From positions 1-64,000 of the forward strand of contig JAISBD010000004.1 in NCBI GenBank assembly GCA_031266345.1: 64,000 bases of DNA, in the 5' to 3' direction. Below the pieces are notes generated by a model. The model saw only the letters and a program-made list of their open reading frames with translations. It ran no database searches and was not told the origin of the DNA. The stretch is from Puniceicoccales bacterium. GTDB lineage: Bacteria; Verrucomicrobiota; Verrucomicrobiia; Opitutales; JAIRKQ01. Shown here in pieces: positions 8,936 through 18,020 of this stretch; the stretch's first letter is position 1, and each line of letters opens with the position of its first letter. The position numbers were made by a program, and so were the translations under genes.

Positions 8936-9736
8936 AGTTGAGCTGCCCACAAAAAAGTGGCGGATGGCACTGTGGGAATAAGCCCCCATCATAAGCAGGT
9001 TCATGTCGTTCTCCTGGATGTAGCTATCGATCCCTTCGACAACTTCGCCCTTGCGCTCACAGGTAACAATGTCGAGCTTCGCCACATCGCGCAGGATATT
9101 GCACGCCTTATCAAACTCATCGCGGATGGCATCGTCCGGATTGATCGTCAAAATATGTATCTCGCAGTCGCTGAAAAACGTGTTCCTCTCCACAAAGTGC
9201 AGCGCCCGATTGACCGGCTCCGAACAATCATAGGCAATCAGGACCTTGCGCAGCGGGTGAAATTTATTCGGCACAATTAGGCATGGGCAGGTGCTCGCGC
9301 GTAAAACTCTCTCCAGAGTTGAACCCAGTTTATCCTTGCTATGTTCAGAATTCTCGCCGCGCTTGCCGAGTACGATCAAGTCCACCCCCGTCACATCCCG
9401 CTTAAATTCCTCGAAAACATCCACAATTGCTCCGATGCGGTGATTAAATTTAAATCTGCCGTCGTGGTGTGCCGAGTGAAACATGCGCGTGAGCTTACGC
9501 TCGATGTGCTGGGCTTTTTGGTCCTCCACGCTTTGCTTGGCATCGGTCAATTCTTTGAATGCCTTTATGCCAAGACTACCGCCGAAATCCGCCACAACAG
9601 ACACTTCAAGGTTTTTCAAATCAGAGACATATAAAATGTCGACGTATGCTTCCATCAGCCGCGCCAACTCGATAGTATACTTCGCACAGGGCGTAGCATA
9701 GCTGGATTCATCAACACATAGCAATATACTTCTCAT
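8888..9736 (-). CDS. Tandem universal stress protein (two Usp domains), 282 aa
   Basis: Two Usp folds in one chain (about 1-150 and 155-282). The first ends with GKRGENSEH and GST, matching the ATP-binding G-x2-G-x9-G-S/T pattern. The equivalent stretch of the second (MGAYSHSAIRHFFVGSS) has lost the second Gly, suggesting one nucleotide-binding and one degenerate half. Tandem Usp proteins are cytosolic stress or energy sensors. The ATG at 9736 (MRSILLCVDES) fits the first beta strand; upstream codons in the frame are unlike the family. Its 3' end overlaps def convergently. Confidence 0.85.
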   Translation of the reverse strand: MRSILLCVDESSYATPCAKYTIELARLMEAYVDILYVSDLKNLEVSVVADFGGSLGIKAFKELTDAKQSVEDQKAQHIERKLTRMFHSAHHDGRFKFNHRIGAIVDVFEEFKRDVTGVDLIVLGKRGENSEHSKDKLGSTLERVLRASTCPCLIVPNKFHPLRKVLIAYDCSEPVNRALHFVERNTFFSDCEIHILTINPDDAIRDEFDKACNILRDVAKLDIVTCERKGEVVEGIDSYIQENDMNLLMMGAYSHSAIRHFFVGSSTLEIIRRSTIPVVAFR

Positions 9737-9825
9737 GGGGGAGCATCTTAGCGGGAAAAGTATAATACACAAGTTAAATAATGTTCGCGGTTGCGTTTTA
9801 CAAAAAAATGCCAAATATTTCCCCC

Positions 9826-10671
9826 ATGTCTTCCATCCTAAATCTATTAAAGCTCGAGCTTGAGAGCATGGCCCGGAGTGGGCAAAATTTTATCACCCTA
9901 TCGGACCAGAGCGTGGAATTTTTAAAAAAAACAAGTTTAGAAAAAATGAGCACTCCCATTCTCCCCATTGATATCCCCGATTCTTCCCCTAGGGCGGAGG
10001 AATCTCCCCAAAGCGCCTATCCCGAAAACGCACTGAAGCTTATTTCTGAAGGCGATAAGTCATTCAAATATAATTGGTTGCGTGAAAAAATTCTGAATTG
10101 TCCCATTTGCCGGCAACACGTCCGACTCGGGAAAAAAATAGTTGTGGGTGTTGGAAATTTGGACGCCGAAATATTTTTTTGCGGCGAAGCACCGGGAGCC
10201 GATGAAGAGATTGCGGGGGAACCCTTCGTTGGTCGAGCGGGGCAACTATTGACGAAAATTATCGCCGCCATGGGGCTATCCCGCAGTGACGTCTACATTG
10301 GCAACATCATGAATTGGCGGCCGGAAATGGAGAGCGCCGTTGGCAATCGACCACCCACCCGGGAGGAGATGCACTTTTGCCTGCCCTACCTCGAAGCACA
10401 GATCGAAGTCGTTCAGCCAAAAGTAATTGTCGCCCTCGGTGCAACGGCGGTCAATGGGCTACTCGGCTACGATTCATCCCGTCTGATGAAAAATATCCGC
10501 GGCAAATGGTTTCAGTTCCACGGCCTACCCCTCATGGTAACCTTCCACCCCTCCTACCTGCTGCGCAATAGCACAATTGCCGCCAAGCGTACCGTCTGGG
10601 AGGACATGCTAGCCGTGATGGAAAAGGTCTCCATGCCCATCTCGGAAAAGCAGCGAAATTTTTTCCTCTGA
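9826..10671 (+). CDS. Uracil-DNA glycosylase, family 4-like, 281 aa
   Basis: Excises uracil from DNA. The core shows CPIC near the start of the domain, motif A as GEAPGADEEIAGEPFVGRAG, GNIMNWRP, the ATREEM-CLPYLEAQI helix, VIVALGATA and the motif B-like TFHPSYLLR. Of the four Cys ligands of the [4Fe-4S] cluster in the thermophile family-4 enzymes, the one in KCRPP is Trp here (NWRP); I recall NWRP/PWRP variants in other bacteria, so this may be a subfamily trait. About 90 residues precede the domain. The start could instead be ATG 9781 or 9808; 9826 (MSSILNLLKLELESM) resembles homologues' starts. Confidence 0.82.
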   Translation: MSSILNLLKLELESMARSGQNFITLSDQSVEFLKKTSLEKMSTPILPIDIPDSSPRAEESPQSAYPENALKLISEGDKSFKYNWLREKILNCPICRQHVRLGKKIVVGVGNLDAEIFFCGEAPGADEEIAGEPFVGRAGQLLTKIIAAMGLSRSDVYIGNIMNWRPEMESAVGNRPPTREEMHFCLPYLEAQIEVVQPKVIVALGATAVNGLLGYDSSRLMKNIRGKWFQFHGLPLMVTFHPSYLLRNSTIAAKRTVWEDMLAVMEKVSMPISEKQRNFFL

Positions 10672-10881
10672 CCCATTTTTGCCCCCGCTCCGCCCAGCCC
10701 AACGCGATTTTCCCCTATGTTTTGCTCCAAATGTGCGCAGCTGAGCTATTGGGGAATGGAAATTAGCCGGTTGGAGCTGGACAATTAGCGGGAAGATCGG
10801 TGGACGGGCACATTGGTGCCTATTTTCTTTACAAGGAATGGGCAAAATATTGAATGCTAGTATTCAAAAAATTGGTATTCA

Positions 10882-11604
10882 ATGTTGCGGTGTTTTTGCA
10901 GTGAAATAGGGGGGGCAAAAAGTGTTACGCTGAGCAGGGAGGAGAGCCATCACCTGGTAGCCGTGCTGCGTGCCAGTGGGGGAGCGGAAGTGGAATTGAT
11001 CGACGGGTTGGGGACCGTTGCTAGGGGTTTCGTAAAAAAACCCGACAAAGCCGCAGCTCAAGTTGCCATCTCAAGCTCACGCGTGGAAAATAGGCGCTTC
11101 CATTTATCCCTAATTCAAGCGGCGTTGACAAACGGTAATACGGAGTTCGTCCTGAAAGAAGCCTGTGCCATTGGGGTCTCCGAGATATGCATCCTGCAGG
11201 CGGAACGCTCGGAAGCGAAAATAAAAAATAAGCTCGAAGCAAAGCTTGCCCATTGGGCTAAATTGCTGATCGAGGCCTGCAAGCAATCCGGAAACCCATT
11301 CCTGCCTAAATTATCGTTTGCACAGAACATCGAATACTTGACCATCGCCGGGGGTGGGGCAAAATTTTTTGGCCACATTGGTGCGCCAGTGAAATACCTG
11401 ATTCAGGAATTGGGGGCGCTCGACAAACCCTGCAATATCGCAGTGGCGATAGGAGCCGAGGGGGATTTTTCCGAGAGGGAAAAAGAACTTCTCCTCGGGA
11501 AAAATTTTATCGGCTGTAAGCTTTCCAACAACGTTTTGCGCTCCGAAACCGCGGCGATCTATGCGCTGAGCGTGATAAATAGCCACATGAATTCCCTATG
11601 CTAG
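10882..11604 (+). CDS. rsmE: 16S rRNA m3U1498 methyltransferase RsmE, 240 aa
   Basis: Methylates N3 of U1498 in 16S rRNA using S-adenosylmethionine. It has an N-terminal PUA-like domain (REESHHLVAVLRA) and a C-terminal SPOUT knot with GAEGDFSERE and the trailing NNVLRSETAAIYAL. Family proteins are about 240 residues, so it is full length. Its last codons overlap the start of the helicase gene (ATG 11598, stop 11602-11604), indicating an operon with translational coupling. The 210 bp before it (10672-10881) show no gene or clear signal. Confidence 0.92.
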   Translation: MLRCFCSEIGGAKSVTLSREESHHLVAVLRASGGAEVELIDGLGTVARGFVKKPDKAAAQVAISSSRVENRRFHLSLIQAALTNGNTEFVLKEACAIGVSEICILQAERSEAKIKNKLEAKLAHWAKLLIEACKQSGNPFLPKLSFAQNIEYLTIAGGGAKFFGHIGAPVKYLIQELGALDKPCNIAVAIGAEGDFSEREKELLLGKNFIGCKLSNNVLRSETAAIYALSVINSHMNSLC

Positions 11605-13736
11605 CTGACCAAAACAAGCGCGATGAGTTCACAAAAAATTTATCTCAAAATTTTTCCGTGATAGCATCCCCGGGGACGGGCAAAACAATGGCAATAACCG
11701 AGCGCATCGCCAACTTAGTCCGCTCAAGCCTGCCGGTCAAAAATTTTATCGCCGTCACCTACACCGATAGGGCGGCGAAGGAAATCCGGGAAAGGGTTTG
11801 GGCAAGAATTTTTGCCAGCGAAGGGAGCTCGGAAGCGGCGCTGAAAAATTTCAATGGGATTTTTTTTGGAACGATACATGGGTTTTGTGCAAAATTTTTG
11901 CGTGAACATTGCGCCAGAATAAACCTGAACCGGGACTTCGAAATAATCGACGATGACCGGGAACTTTGGCTAAAATTTACCGCTCGCTTGGATGGGGTCA
12001 TCAATAAAATCGTCCCCCCTGAGTTGCGCAGTTGCTTGGCAAGCCACTTCAAATTCAATGAAATTTTGCGCCGGGTGCGGGAGATGGCGACACCCGCTGC
12101 CTGCGGCGGACAATTTGAGCCCGTGCCGATGCGCAGCATCTCCGAACTTTTAGCTTACAAAGCGGCGGCAAAGGAGGATAGAATTCGGAATTTTCAAGAA
12201 GATTTAAAGGTTTGGATGGGTTCAAGGGATACCTGCTCATTCCCAGAGCTGGGAAAAATTGGCGAAAAAAAGTGCGGCAACAATTTTCACGGAAAAATGG
12301 GGGAATATTTACGCTGGAAAGCGGAAATGGAACAGCTCCTTGCGGCCAAAATCTTCGAAGAATATACCGCATTCAAAATCTTCAATAATCGCTTATGTTA
12401 CAATGACTTAACGAATTTAACTTTAAAAATTTTACTGGATAGGGGGTACGGAGAAAAGCATGTCCCGAACCACAACGTTATCCTGGATGAGGCACAGGAC
12501 AGCGATGAAATTCAGTTTAAAATCCTACTGAACTTGGTTTCGCCGAATTTCTATGAAAAAATTTTTAGCGGCGGGGAGTGGAGCGCTCCCCAATTGGGTT
12601 CATTTTCCATGGTCGGCGACCCCAAACAGTCCATTTACGCGGATAGGGCGGACGTAAAGTTCTACATTTCGGTGCACAATGGGCTCGCCAGCAGGAAATT
12701 TTTAAAGCAGCTGGACTTCAACGTTACCATGCGCTGCGCAAGTGAGATCGTCGAATTTGCCAATGCAAAATTTGAGCACGCATTCGCCGATAGCGCCGTG
12801 GAATTCGTTCCCATGCGCGCCAAACCAGGAGCGCAGCGGGGATATGTGGAAATGCTGCGAGGCGAATCGGTGGAAACATTGGCCAAAATTTTATCCGGCA
12901 AAGCGTGCGGTGACCTGGGTGTGGCACACTTTAGCGACCTATGCGTCCTTGCACCGCGAAAATCGTGGCTAAGTGAAATAGCAACGCTCTGCAGAAGCAG
13001 CAAAACTTTGCCAAAGATGCAGCTCAGCTTCTCCGAATCCCTGGAAAACTCCCCATCGCTCCCAAAATGGACGGCTTCCATATTGCATTTTTTGAACAAT
13101 ATCTGCGACCGGCGCGAACTCGCCGGAATGCTGCGAGAAATTTTTGGGATAAGCACGGCGGAGGTCATAAAATTTTTTAATCACAGCGACAGCGTTGTTT
13201 GCGAATCAATATTCGATGAACTTATCACCCTAAAACATGAGCAAAATCACCTTTCGCTGCCAAATTTTGTCAGAAGAATAATGGATAAATTTCACCTGGT
13301 AGCGAGGCTCAAATTGCTGGACATTTTCCTAGATGGGGAAATAGATGAGCACTATGAGTCCATCATGGATGCAACTTACCAACCAAGCTTGGGCTGCGAC
13401 GAATTGGAAAAAAAGCTGGTCGAAATGTACAAAAACCCGCAGACTTCTCCCCTGCTAGACCGGGATGCCATCCAATTGCTCTCATTCCACAAAAGCAAGG
13501 GCTTGGAATGGCCGGTGGTGATTTTACCATTCATGCATCGGGAGCGAAAATTGATGAATTCCAAGTCTGGATCAGGCTCAGATGCGTTGGAAAATGAGAG
13601 ACGGCTGCTCTTTGTCGCCTGCACGCGCGCAAAGGAAAAACTTATCCTGGTGGATGATTGCGATTTTCATAGGCCAAGCCACAGGTCAAATATGGTTTCT
13701 TCGGCTTCCCTGATGGACAGTTTTACTCAAAAATGA
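11598..13736 (+). CDS. UvrD/AddA-like superfamily 1 helicase, 712 aa
   Basis: ATP-driven 3'-5' DNA helicase for repair or recombination. Motif I is SPGTGKT (Lys near 29); then Ia-like GTIHGFC, motif II LDEAQDS (about 296), motif III VGDPKQSIYADRAD, motif V LLSFHKSKGLEWPVVI and motif VI LLFVACTRAKEKL. The GTIHGFC and KSKGLEW signatures resemble AddA more than UvrD. At 712 residues it lacks the C-terminal RecB/AddA nuclease domain and is shorter than AddA (about 1200). No addB partner is adjacent. Coupled to rsmE, and overlaps lysC convergently by 14 nt. Confidence 0.85.
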   Translation: MLADQNKRDEFTKNLSQNFSVIASPGTGKTMAITERIANLVRSSLPVKNFIAVTYTDRAAKEIRERVWARIFASEGSSEAALKNFNGIFFGTIHGFCAKFLREHCARINLNRDFEIIDDDRELWLKFTARLDGVINKIVPPELRSCLASHFKFNEILRRVREMATPAACGGQFEPVPMRSISELLAYKAAAKEDRIRNFQEDLKVWMGSRDTCSFPELGKIGEKKCGNNFHGKMGEYLRWKAEMEQLLAAKIFEEYTAFKIFNNRLCYNDLTNLTLKILLDRGYGEKHVPNHNVILDEAQDSDEIQFKILLNLVSPNFYEKIFSGGEWSAPQLGSFSMVGDPKQSIYADRADVKFYISVHNGLASRKFLKQLDFNVTMRCASEIVEFANAKFEHAFADSAVEFVPMRAKPGAQRGYVEMLRGESVETLAKILSGKACGDLGVAHFSDLCVLAPRKSWLSEIATLCRSSKTLPKMQLSFSESLENSPSLPKWTASILHFLNNICDRRELAGMLREIFGISTAEVIKFFNHSDSVVCESIFDELITLKHEQNHLSLPNFVRRIMDKFHLVARLKLLDIFLDGEIDEHYESIMDATYQPSLGCDELEKKLVEMYKNPQTSPLLDRDAIQLLSFHKSKGLEWPVVILPFMHRERKLMNSKSGSGSDALENERRLLFVACTRAKEKLILVDDCDFHRPSHRSNMVSSASLMDSFTQK

Positions 13737-14910
13737 TGCGGTGGGCAGCATTCAGGAGCGCCTTGGGGTCAGCGGCTTTTAGGAGAAAAGACAGGTCGCC
13801 TTTGCCGTATTCTGCCCTGAAAATTTCCTGCTCCCCCATGAGGGATAGCAAATCTCCGAGCCAGGGACTGTATTCCAACCTGACCCCCACCACATTTATG
13901 CGGGTAAGCCCATTGATGACAGAAACTTCCGCGGGTAAAAGTGCACTAAAATTTGAGGTGTTTAGCTGGGAATATTCCAATAGGGAAACGGCGACTTCTG
14001 CGAGAAATTTCCCGGAAGTGTGCAATTTAGTGTGCTTCATGAAGTTGGCACTGACCCTGTTTTGCGCGAAAATTTTTAGAAAATCATCGAAAATATTTTT
14101 TTCAGAAAGCATGGAAATGAGCACCAAGTCCATCCTGTGGGTCAGGGCAATGGCGCAGTCCTCGCCGCATGGAGAGCCCTCCATAACCTGCGTCCTATCC
14201 CCGGGATTTTTACCAAACAGCGAAGCAATGGAAAAATTTATCCCCATTTTCTCGGCGAATGCCATGGAGCGGTCTTGCATGAGTTCATTGTCATAGAGCG
14301 CTTGCTTAAACAGGTCTCCGTGGGAAATTGTTTTCACCGCTATCGGTTTGTCGATGACGCGGGGGTCCCCGCTGAAAGCTCCATCGACGTCGGTGTAAAT
14401 TTCGCACAAATCAGCCTTAAATCGGTGAGCTAGTGCTATGGCGGTCAGGTCCGATCCCCCCCTCCCCAGGGTCGTGGGACATAGATTTTCGTCGATGCCC
14501 TGAAAACCGGCAACTATGACCACTTGCCCCGCTCCTAAGCACTCCTCCACATCGCCACCAAAAATATTCCTTATCCTGGCATTGCCAAATGTGGAACAGG
14601 TAACGATGCCGATTTGGTAGGCATTGCGGGAAACGGCTGGCACACCCATGCCATTGAGTGCGATTGCCAGCAACGCTGCGGTCTCATACTCTCCGATGCA
14701 CAGCAAAGCATCCACCGCCGCCGCCGGTGGTTTGCTGGAGATTTCTTGCGCACGGCGTAGGAGGGAGTTGGTCACGCCGGCACGCGCGGAAACAACGATT
14801 ATCAGCTCATCGCCGAGCTCCGCACGCTCCCTAATGTGGGCAGCAACTACCCCGATCCGCTCGGCATCTCGCATCGATGTCCCACCATACTTCTGCACAA
14901 CGCGGACCAT
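13723..14910 (-). CDS. lysC: Aspartate kinase, 395 aa
   Basis: Phosphorylates aspartate, the first step towards lysine/diaminopimelate, threonine and methionine. It starts with VQKYGGTS, carries the GRGGSDLTAIALA segment and the CEIYTDVDGAFSGDPRVI block of the kinase domain, and has a C-terminal regulatory region (about 260-395) with two degenerate ACT-like domains. Length is close to the monofunctional family (about 400-410). An AGGA lies 7 nt upstream of the ATG, one of the few ribosome binding sites in this stretch. It is 6 nt downstream of plsY on the same strand. Diaminopimelate for peptidoglycan is a likely use. Confidence 0.9.
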   Translation of the reverse strand: MVRVVQKYGGTSMRDAERIGVVAAHIRERAELGDELIIVVSARAGVTNSLLRRAQEISSKPPAAAVDALLCIGEYETAALLAIALNGMGVPAVSRNAYQIGIVTCSTFGNARIRNIFGGDVEECLGAGQVVIVAGFQGIDENLCPTTLGRGGSDLTAIALAHRFKADLCEIYTDVDGAFSGDPRVIDKPIAVKTISHGDLFKQALYDNELMQDRSMAFAEKMGINFSIASLFGKNPGDRTQVMEGSPCGEDCAIALTHRMDLVLISMLSEKNIFDDFLKIFAQNRVSANFMKHTKLHTSGKFLAEVAVSLLEYSQLNTSNFSALLPAEVSVINGLTRINVVGVRLEYSPWLGDLLSLMGEQEIFRAEYGKGDLSFLLKAADPKALLNAAHRIIFE

Positions 14911-14916
14911 AAAATC

Positions 14917-15525
14917 CTACTGCTTCCCAAAGCGGTATTCGGAGCCGGCCCATAGTCGCCTAATGTTCCCCCTGTGGCACCAAAAAATTATTACGGCCAT
15001 GGCAATGGCTAGGACGACGCTGTGCATATTGTAGCCAAATGCGAAGGATGTTATGGGTAAACTCAGGGCGAAGAACAGCGACGCCGCCGATACAAACCCC
15101 GTTGCGTGGAAGATGACGCACCACAGTAGTATGCCGATTATCGCCGTCCCCGGCATCAAAGCCGCAATCCCGCCCATTGTTACGGCAACACCCTTCCCCC
15201 CTTTGAACTTGAAAAATATGGGAAAATGGTGGCCTAGGACGACGCCCAATAGTGCGGCGATACCCAGATCGGCATCGGAGATAGTGTCCAGCGGCCGCAT
15301 CCTCAAAATTAACATCACCAATACAAACGACTTGGAGAAATCCCCAATGAATGCCAAAATTCCGGCACACTTCCCAATCGTGCGCACAACATTTGTAGCC
15401 CCCGGATTCCCGCTTCCAAGCTTACTTATATCAACTTTGTAAAAATAGGACACCACCCGTGCAAACAATATGGACCCGACTAGGTATCCCAGGAACGCAA
15501 AAGAAAACACTGCACACAAATTCAT
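14917..15525 (-). CDS. plsY: Glycerol-3-phosphate acyltransferase PlsY, 202 aa
   Basis: Inner-membrane enzyme that acylates glycerol-3-phosphate from acyl-phosphate, the first step of phospholipid synthesis. Hydrophobic with about five membrane spans. The signature loops are GSGNPGATNVVR near the first third and FKGGKGVAVTMG in the middle. Family length about 190-210. No Shine-Dalgarno sequence precedes the ATG. Probably in one transcript with lysC. Confidence 0.92.
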   Translation of the reverse strand: MNLCAVFSFAFLGYLVGSILFARVVSYFYKVDISKLGSGNPGATNVVRTIGKCAGILAFIGDFSKSFVLVMLILRMRPLDTISDADLGIAALLGVVLGHHFPIFFKFKGGKGVAVTMGGIAALMPGTAIIGILLWCVIFHATGFVSAASLFFALSLPITSFAFGYNMHSVVLAIAMAVIIFWCHRGNIRRLWAGSEYRFGKQ

Positions 15526-15577
15526 CTAACCGTCAAACCCATAGGCCCATGCACCGCGATTGCAACCATAAAATAAA

Positions 15578-16303
15578 CTAAAATTTAAAATCGCAACCGA
15601 GGTAAAGTTTTCGGCTCGCCTCATCATTTAATAGGGCATCGCGGTCGCCGTGGCACAGGACTCTGCCGCCGTAAATCAGGTAGGCGCGGTCAACGATGCT
15701 CAGCGTCTCCCGCACATTATGGTCCGTTATGAGCACGCCGATGCCGCGATTTTTTAGCGAAATAATAATTTTCTGCAGGTCGCTGACACTGATTGGGTCC
15801 ACGCCGCTAAAGGGCTCATCCAGCAGTAAAAATTTTGGGGCCAGCAGCAGAGTTCGGGCGATTTCGAGGCGCCGCTTTTCGCCGCCGGAGAGGGTGTAAG
15901 CCTTCTGCCTAGCGACGTGCGAGATGCGCAACTCCTCCAAAATTTTTTCGACCTGCCCGCGCCTCCTGTCCCTGTCCGCCTCCAAATATTCCGCAACCCC
16001 CATCAAATTATCATAGGCGGTCAGCTTCCTAAAAACGGAGTCCTCCTGCGGCAGATAGCCGATGCCGAGTTGCGCCCGCTTGTACAAGGGGCGAGCGGTG
16101 ATGTCCACATCGCCGATAAAAATTTTCCCGGCACTGGCTTCAACGAGGCCGATAATCATGTAAAAAGTCGTTGTTTTCCCGGCTCCATTCGGGCCAAGCA
16201 GGCCCACTATTTCGCCGCTGCAAACCTCCACATCAACGCCATTTACAACAACTTTGTCGCCGTAAATTTTTACCAAATCCCTAGCTCGCAGCACTTCACT
16301 CAT
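15578..16303 (-). CDS. lptB: LPS export ABC transporter ATPase LptB, 241 aa
   Basis: ATPase driving LPS extraction from the inner membrane through LptFGC. Walker A is GPNGAGKTTT, the Q-loop is YLPQEDSVFRKLTAYDNL, the signature is TLSGGEKRR, Walker B is FLLLDEPFSGVDP, followed by the H-loop TDHNVRETLSI. The ATG at 16303 (MSEVLRARDL) fits the family; it overlaps the lptA stop by 8 nt. The three genes run lptC-lptA-lptB with overlaps, a typical LPS export cluster. lptF and lptG are not in the window. Confidence 0.93.
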   Translation of the reverse strand: MSEVLRARDLVKIYGDKVVVNGVDVEVCSGEIVGLLGPNGAGKTTTFYMIIGLVEASAGKIFIGDVDITARPLYKRAQLGIGYLPQEDSVFRKLTAYDNLMGVAEYLEADRDRRRGQVEKILEELRISHVARQKAYTLSGGEKRRLEIARTLLLAPKFLLLDEPFSGVDPISVSDLQKIIISLKNRGIGVLITDHNVRETLSIVDRAYLIYGGRVLCHGDRDALLNDEASRKLYLGCDFKF

Positions 16304-16847
16304 GGGGAGTATAATCCGTAAAATTTTCGGCGCCATCGCAAGGCTCTAATTTTTTATCGCGTGGCTGTTTCCCATCGATGCTATTTACTGAGATTGTGGA
16401 CCGTCCGCTGGATTCAATTTCTATCGAATTTGAGTCTCGGCTCAGGAGTAATTTATCGCCGTGGGCGGTGCCGTCGGGGCTGGTTACGGTGGCGTTTCCG
16501 AGCAATGCCACCGTGCCTCGCGCCGGATCCACGACCATCTCATCCGCCGTCCCGCAGCGGCAATCCTGCGTAAATTTAACGCTGCCAAATGCGTGCAATT
16601 CCTTGATGGAAGTGGCACACTCACCGGTCCGCAAAAGATTATCTTCCTTTGGGAAAATCACTTCCAATCGCTCGCTGTGCAGCTCAAATTTATCGCCCGC
16701 CGCGGCCACATGCCCGGAGAACGAAAAAAGCATGCAATCGCTGCAATCCGTAACGGCGACGGAATCGCTCCTAACTTCAGTTTGCCCATGGGCGAAGCAA
16801 AGGGTGCCGAGGGCAAAAAACAGTACGCCGGCAAGATGCGCATTCAC
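16296..16847 (-). CDS. lptA: LptA/OstA-like periplasmic LPS transport protein, 183 aa
   Basis: Periplasmic beta-jellyroll protein bridging LptC and LptD in LPS transport. It has a signal peptide (MNAHLAGVLFFALGTLCFAHGQ) and then repeats of the OstA type: VAVTDCSDCMLFSFSGHVAAAGDKFELHSERLEV and later GTVALLGNATVTSPDGTAHGDKLLL. There are unusually many Cys for this family (about six), arranged in CSDC and CRC pairs that could form periplasmic disulfides. The start overlaps the lptC stop by 4 nt (ATGA). Assignment rests on context and fold pattern because the family is poorly conserved. Confidence 0.8.
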   Translation of the reverse strand: MNAHLAGVLFFALGTLCFAHGQTEVRSDSVAVTDCSDCMLFSFSGHVAAAGDKFELHSERLEVIFPKEDNLLRTGECATSIKELHAFGSVKFTQDCRCGTADEMVVDPARGTVALLGNATVTSPDGTAHGDKLLLSRDSNSIEIESSGRSTISVNSIDGKQPRDKKLEPCDGAENFTDYTPHE

Positions 16848-17335
16848 GGTGCTACAAACTCCGCTCCATCCCCATCAAACACAACCCTGACATCGCCGTC
16901 AGCCACAAACCTTCTCTCTCCGCCAAAAAATTTCCACCCCTTAGCCAGGGCCGTGAAATTTTTCCCGCTCACCGCAACCACGCCATCCCCCATGGCAAGA
17001 TTTTCCGCCGGAATTAAATTGGCATATGCACTTTCAATGGTGAAAATTGCATCGCTGCTTTCCCCGCAACGGGTTATCAGCATGTTCAGCACGGCGATGG
17101 AGCCGTCTTCCTGGATTTCGCCGCTAAGCCCTGCAATTTCCCATACCTTTCTGCCATCAACATCAAATATCGGCAAATATAACCCCCGCGCAGGGGCAAT
17201 GGGAACAATTTCCGACCTCGCATGGAGTAAGCTTGATATCAAAAAACTTATGAGTACCAGCTTCGATATGCGGTTCCAAAATGACTTCACACGAGCATTC
17301 AATTTCACAAGGTGATTGCTATTAATGGGCAACAT
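16844..17335 (-). CDS. lptC: LptC-like LPS export protein, 163 aa
   Basis: Predicted bitopic inner-membrane protein: an N-terminal segment of about 28 residues, a hydrophobic helix (ISKLVLISFLISSLL), then a periplasmic domain with LptC/OstA-like turns, VWEIAGLSGEIQEDGSI, SAYANLIPAENLAMGDGVVAVSGKNFTA and ERRFVADGDVRVVFDG. The ATG at 17335 is preferred to the TTG at 17350. Position directly before lptA and lptB supports the call; sequence conservation in this family is low. Confidence 0.68.
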   Translation of the reverse strand: MLPINSNHLVKLNARVKSFWNRISKLVLISFLISSLLHARSEIVPIAPARGLYLPIFDVDGRKVWEIAGLSGEIQEDGSIAVLNMLITRCGESSDAIFTIESAYANLIPAENLAMGDGVVAVSGKNFTALAKGWKFFGGERRFVADGDVRVVFDGDGAEFVAP

Positions 17336-17392
17336 GGGCAGCTTTGGCAATAAAAAAAGGCTCCATTTCTTTTTTTTGCGAACGCTACCCTA

Positions 17393-17415
17393 GGATCAAG
17401 GCGCATGGATCAAGG
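17393..17415. repeat. Two direct copies of GGATCAAGG, 14 nt apart
   Basis: GGATCAAGG occurs at 17393-17401 and 17407-17415, upstream of lptC in a 370-bp gap to tRNA-Pro. The spacing is not a full helical turn. It might be a regulator site for the LPS export genes, but this is weak. Nothing else in 17336-17705 was recognised. Confidence 0.25.
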
Positions 17416-17705
17416 GAGGGAAAAAAATAAACCCTCTGCGGGGATAAATGGCAAGACTGTTCGGAGTGGAAAATTTTCGAATAGCTGGCTTTCCCAACCG
17501 CACTAGAGGGCCCCTTTATTCTCCCCGCTTTTTTTAAAGTACTTCGCTAACTCAAATTAGCTGGAAAACGCTCCCAGCTTTCCTTTGCTTTAACTTTTTT
17601 CGTGGATGCACTTCTGGTAAACCAAAGGTGAATTGAAAATTTTTTAGCATCCATTTCTCGCTTCCCCGATCCACTGCGAGTCTTGCGTTTGAGCGGACTA
17701 GGAAT

Positions 17706-17782
17706 TGGTCGGGGTGACTGGATTCGAACCAGCGACCTCTTGCTCCCAAAGCAAGCGCTCTACCAGGCTAAGCTACACCCCG
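17706..17782 (-). tRNA. tRNA-Pro (anticodon UGG)
   Basis: A complete 77-nt cloverleaf on the minus strand. Acceptor stem CGGGGTG / CACCCCG, D-arm region TAGCTTAGCCTGGTAGAGC, anticodon stem CTTGC / GCAAG with loop TTTGGGA (anticodon TGG at 17746-17748), and T-arm CTGGTTCGAATCCAG. The 3' CCA is encoded (17706-17708). Reads CCN proline codons by wobble. Confidence 0.97.
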
Positions 17783-17797
17783 CCAATAGGCCATAGG

Positions 17798-17825
17798 GTA
17801 GTATGAGTAGCAAAATCTTTGTCAA
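17798..17825 (-). promoter_or_regulatory. Candidate promoter of tRNA-Pro
   Basis: A perfect -35 TTGACA (17825-17820) with a 16-nt spacer and a weak -10 TACTAC (17803-17798) places the start about 9 nt before the mature tRNA. The same TTGACA with a poor -10 recurs at other genes in the window. Confidence 0.45.
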
Positions 17826-18020
17826 GATTTAAAATTTAGCCCCGAATTGTCTCTGCTGTCTCTGAAAAAGAGGTGGGGTAAATTACCTGGAGCTTCATGG
17901 CATGCGAGATTTGAGGTGAAATGCTGATAACCAAGTCAATCTGAGAAGCGGAGAATTGGTGCGATCTGACACAGTGCTTTATTGTCTTGCTCGCCCTGTG
18001 AGTTTCATTTTCCTTTTTTC

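Noticed and set aside
16461-17315. 284-residue plus-strand frame across lptA/lptC
   Set aside because: Antisense to two overlapping genes with signal peptide and membrane helix; no domain in the translated product.
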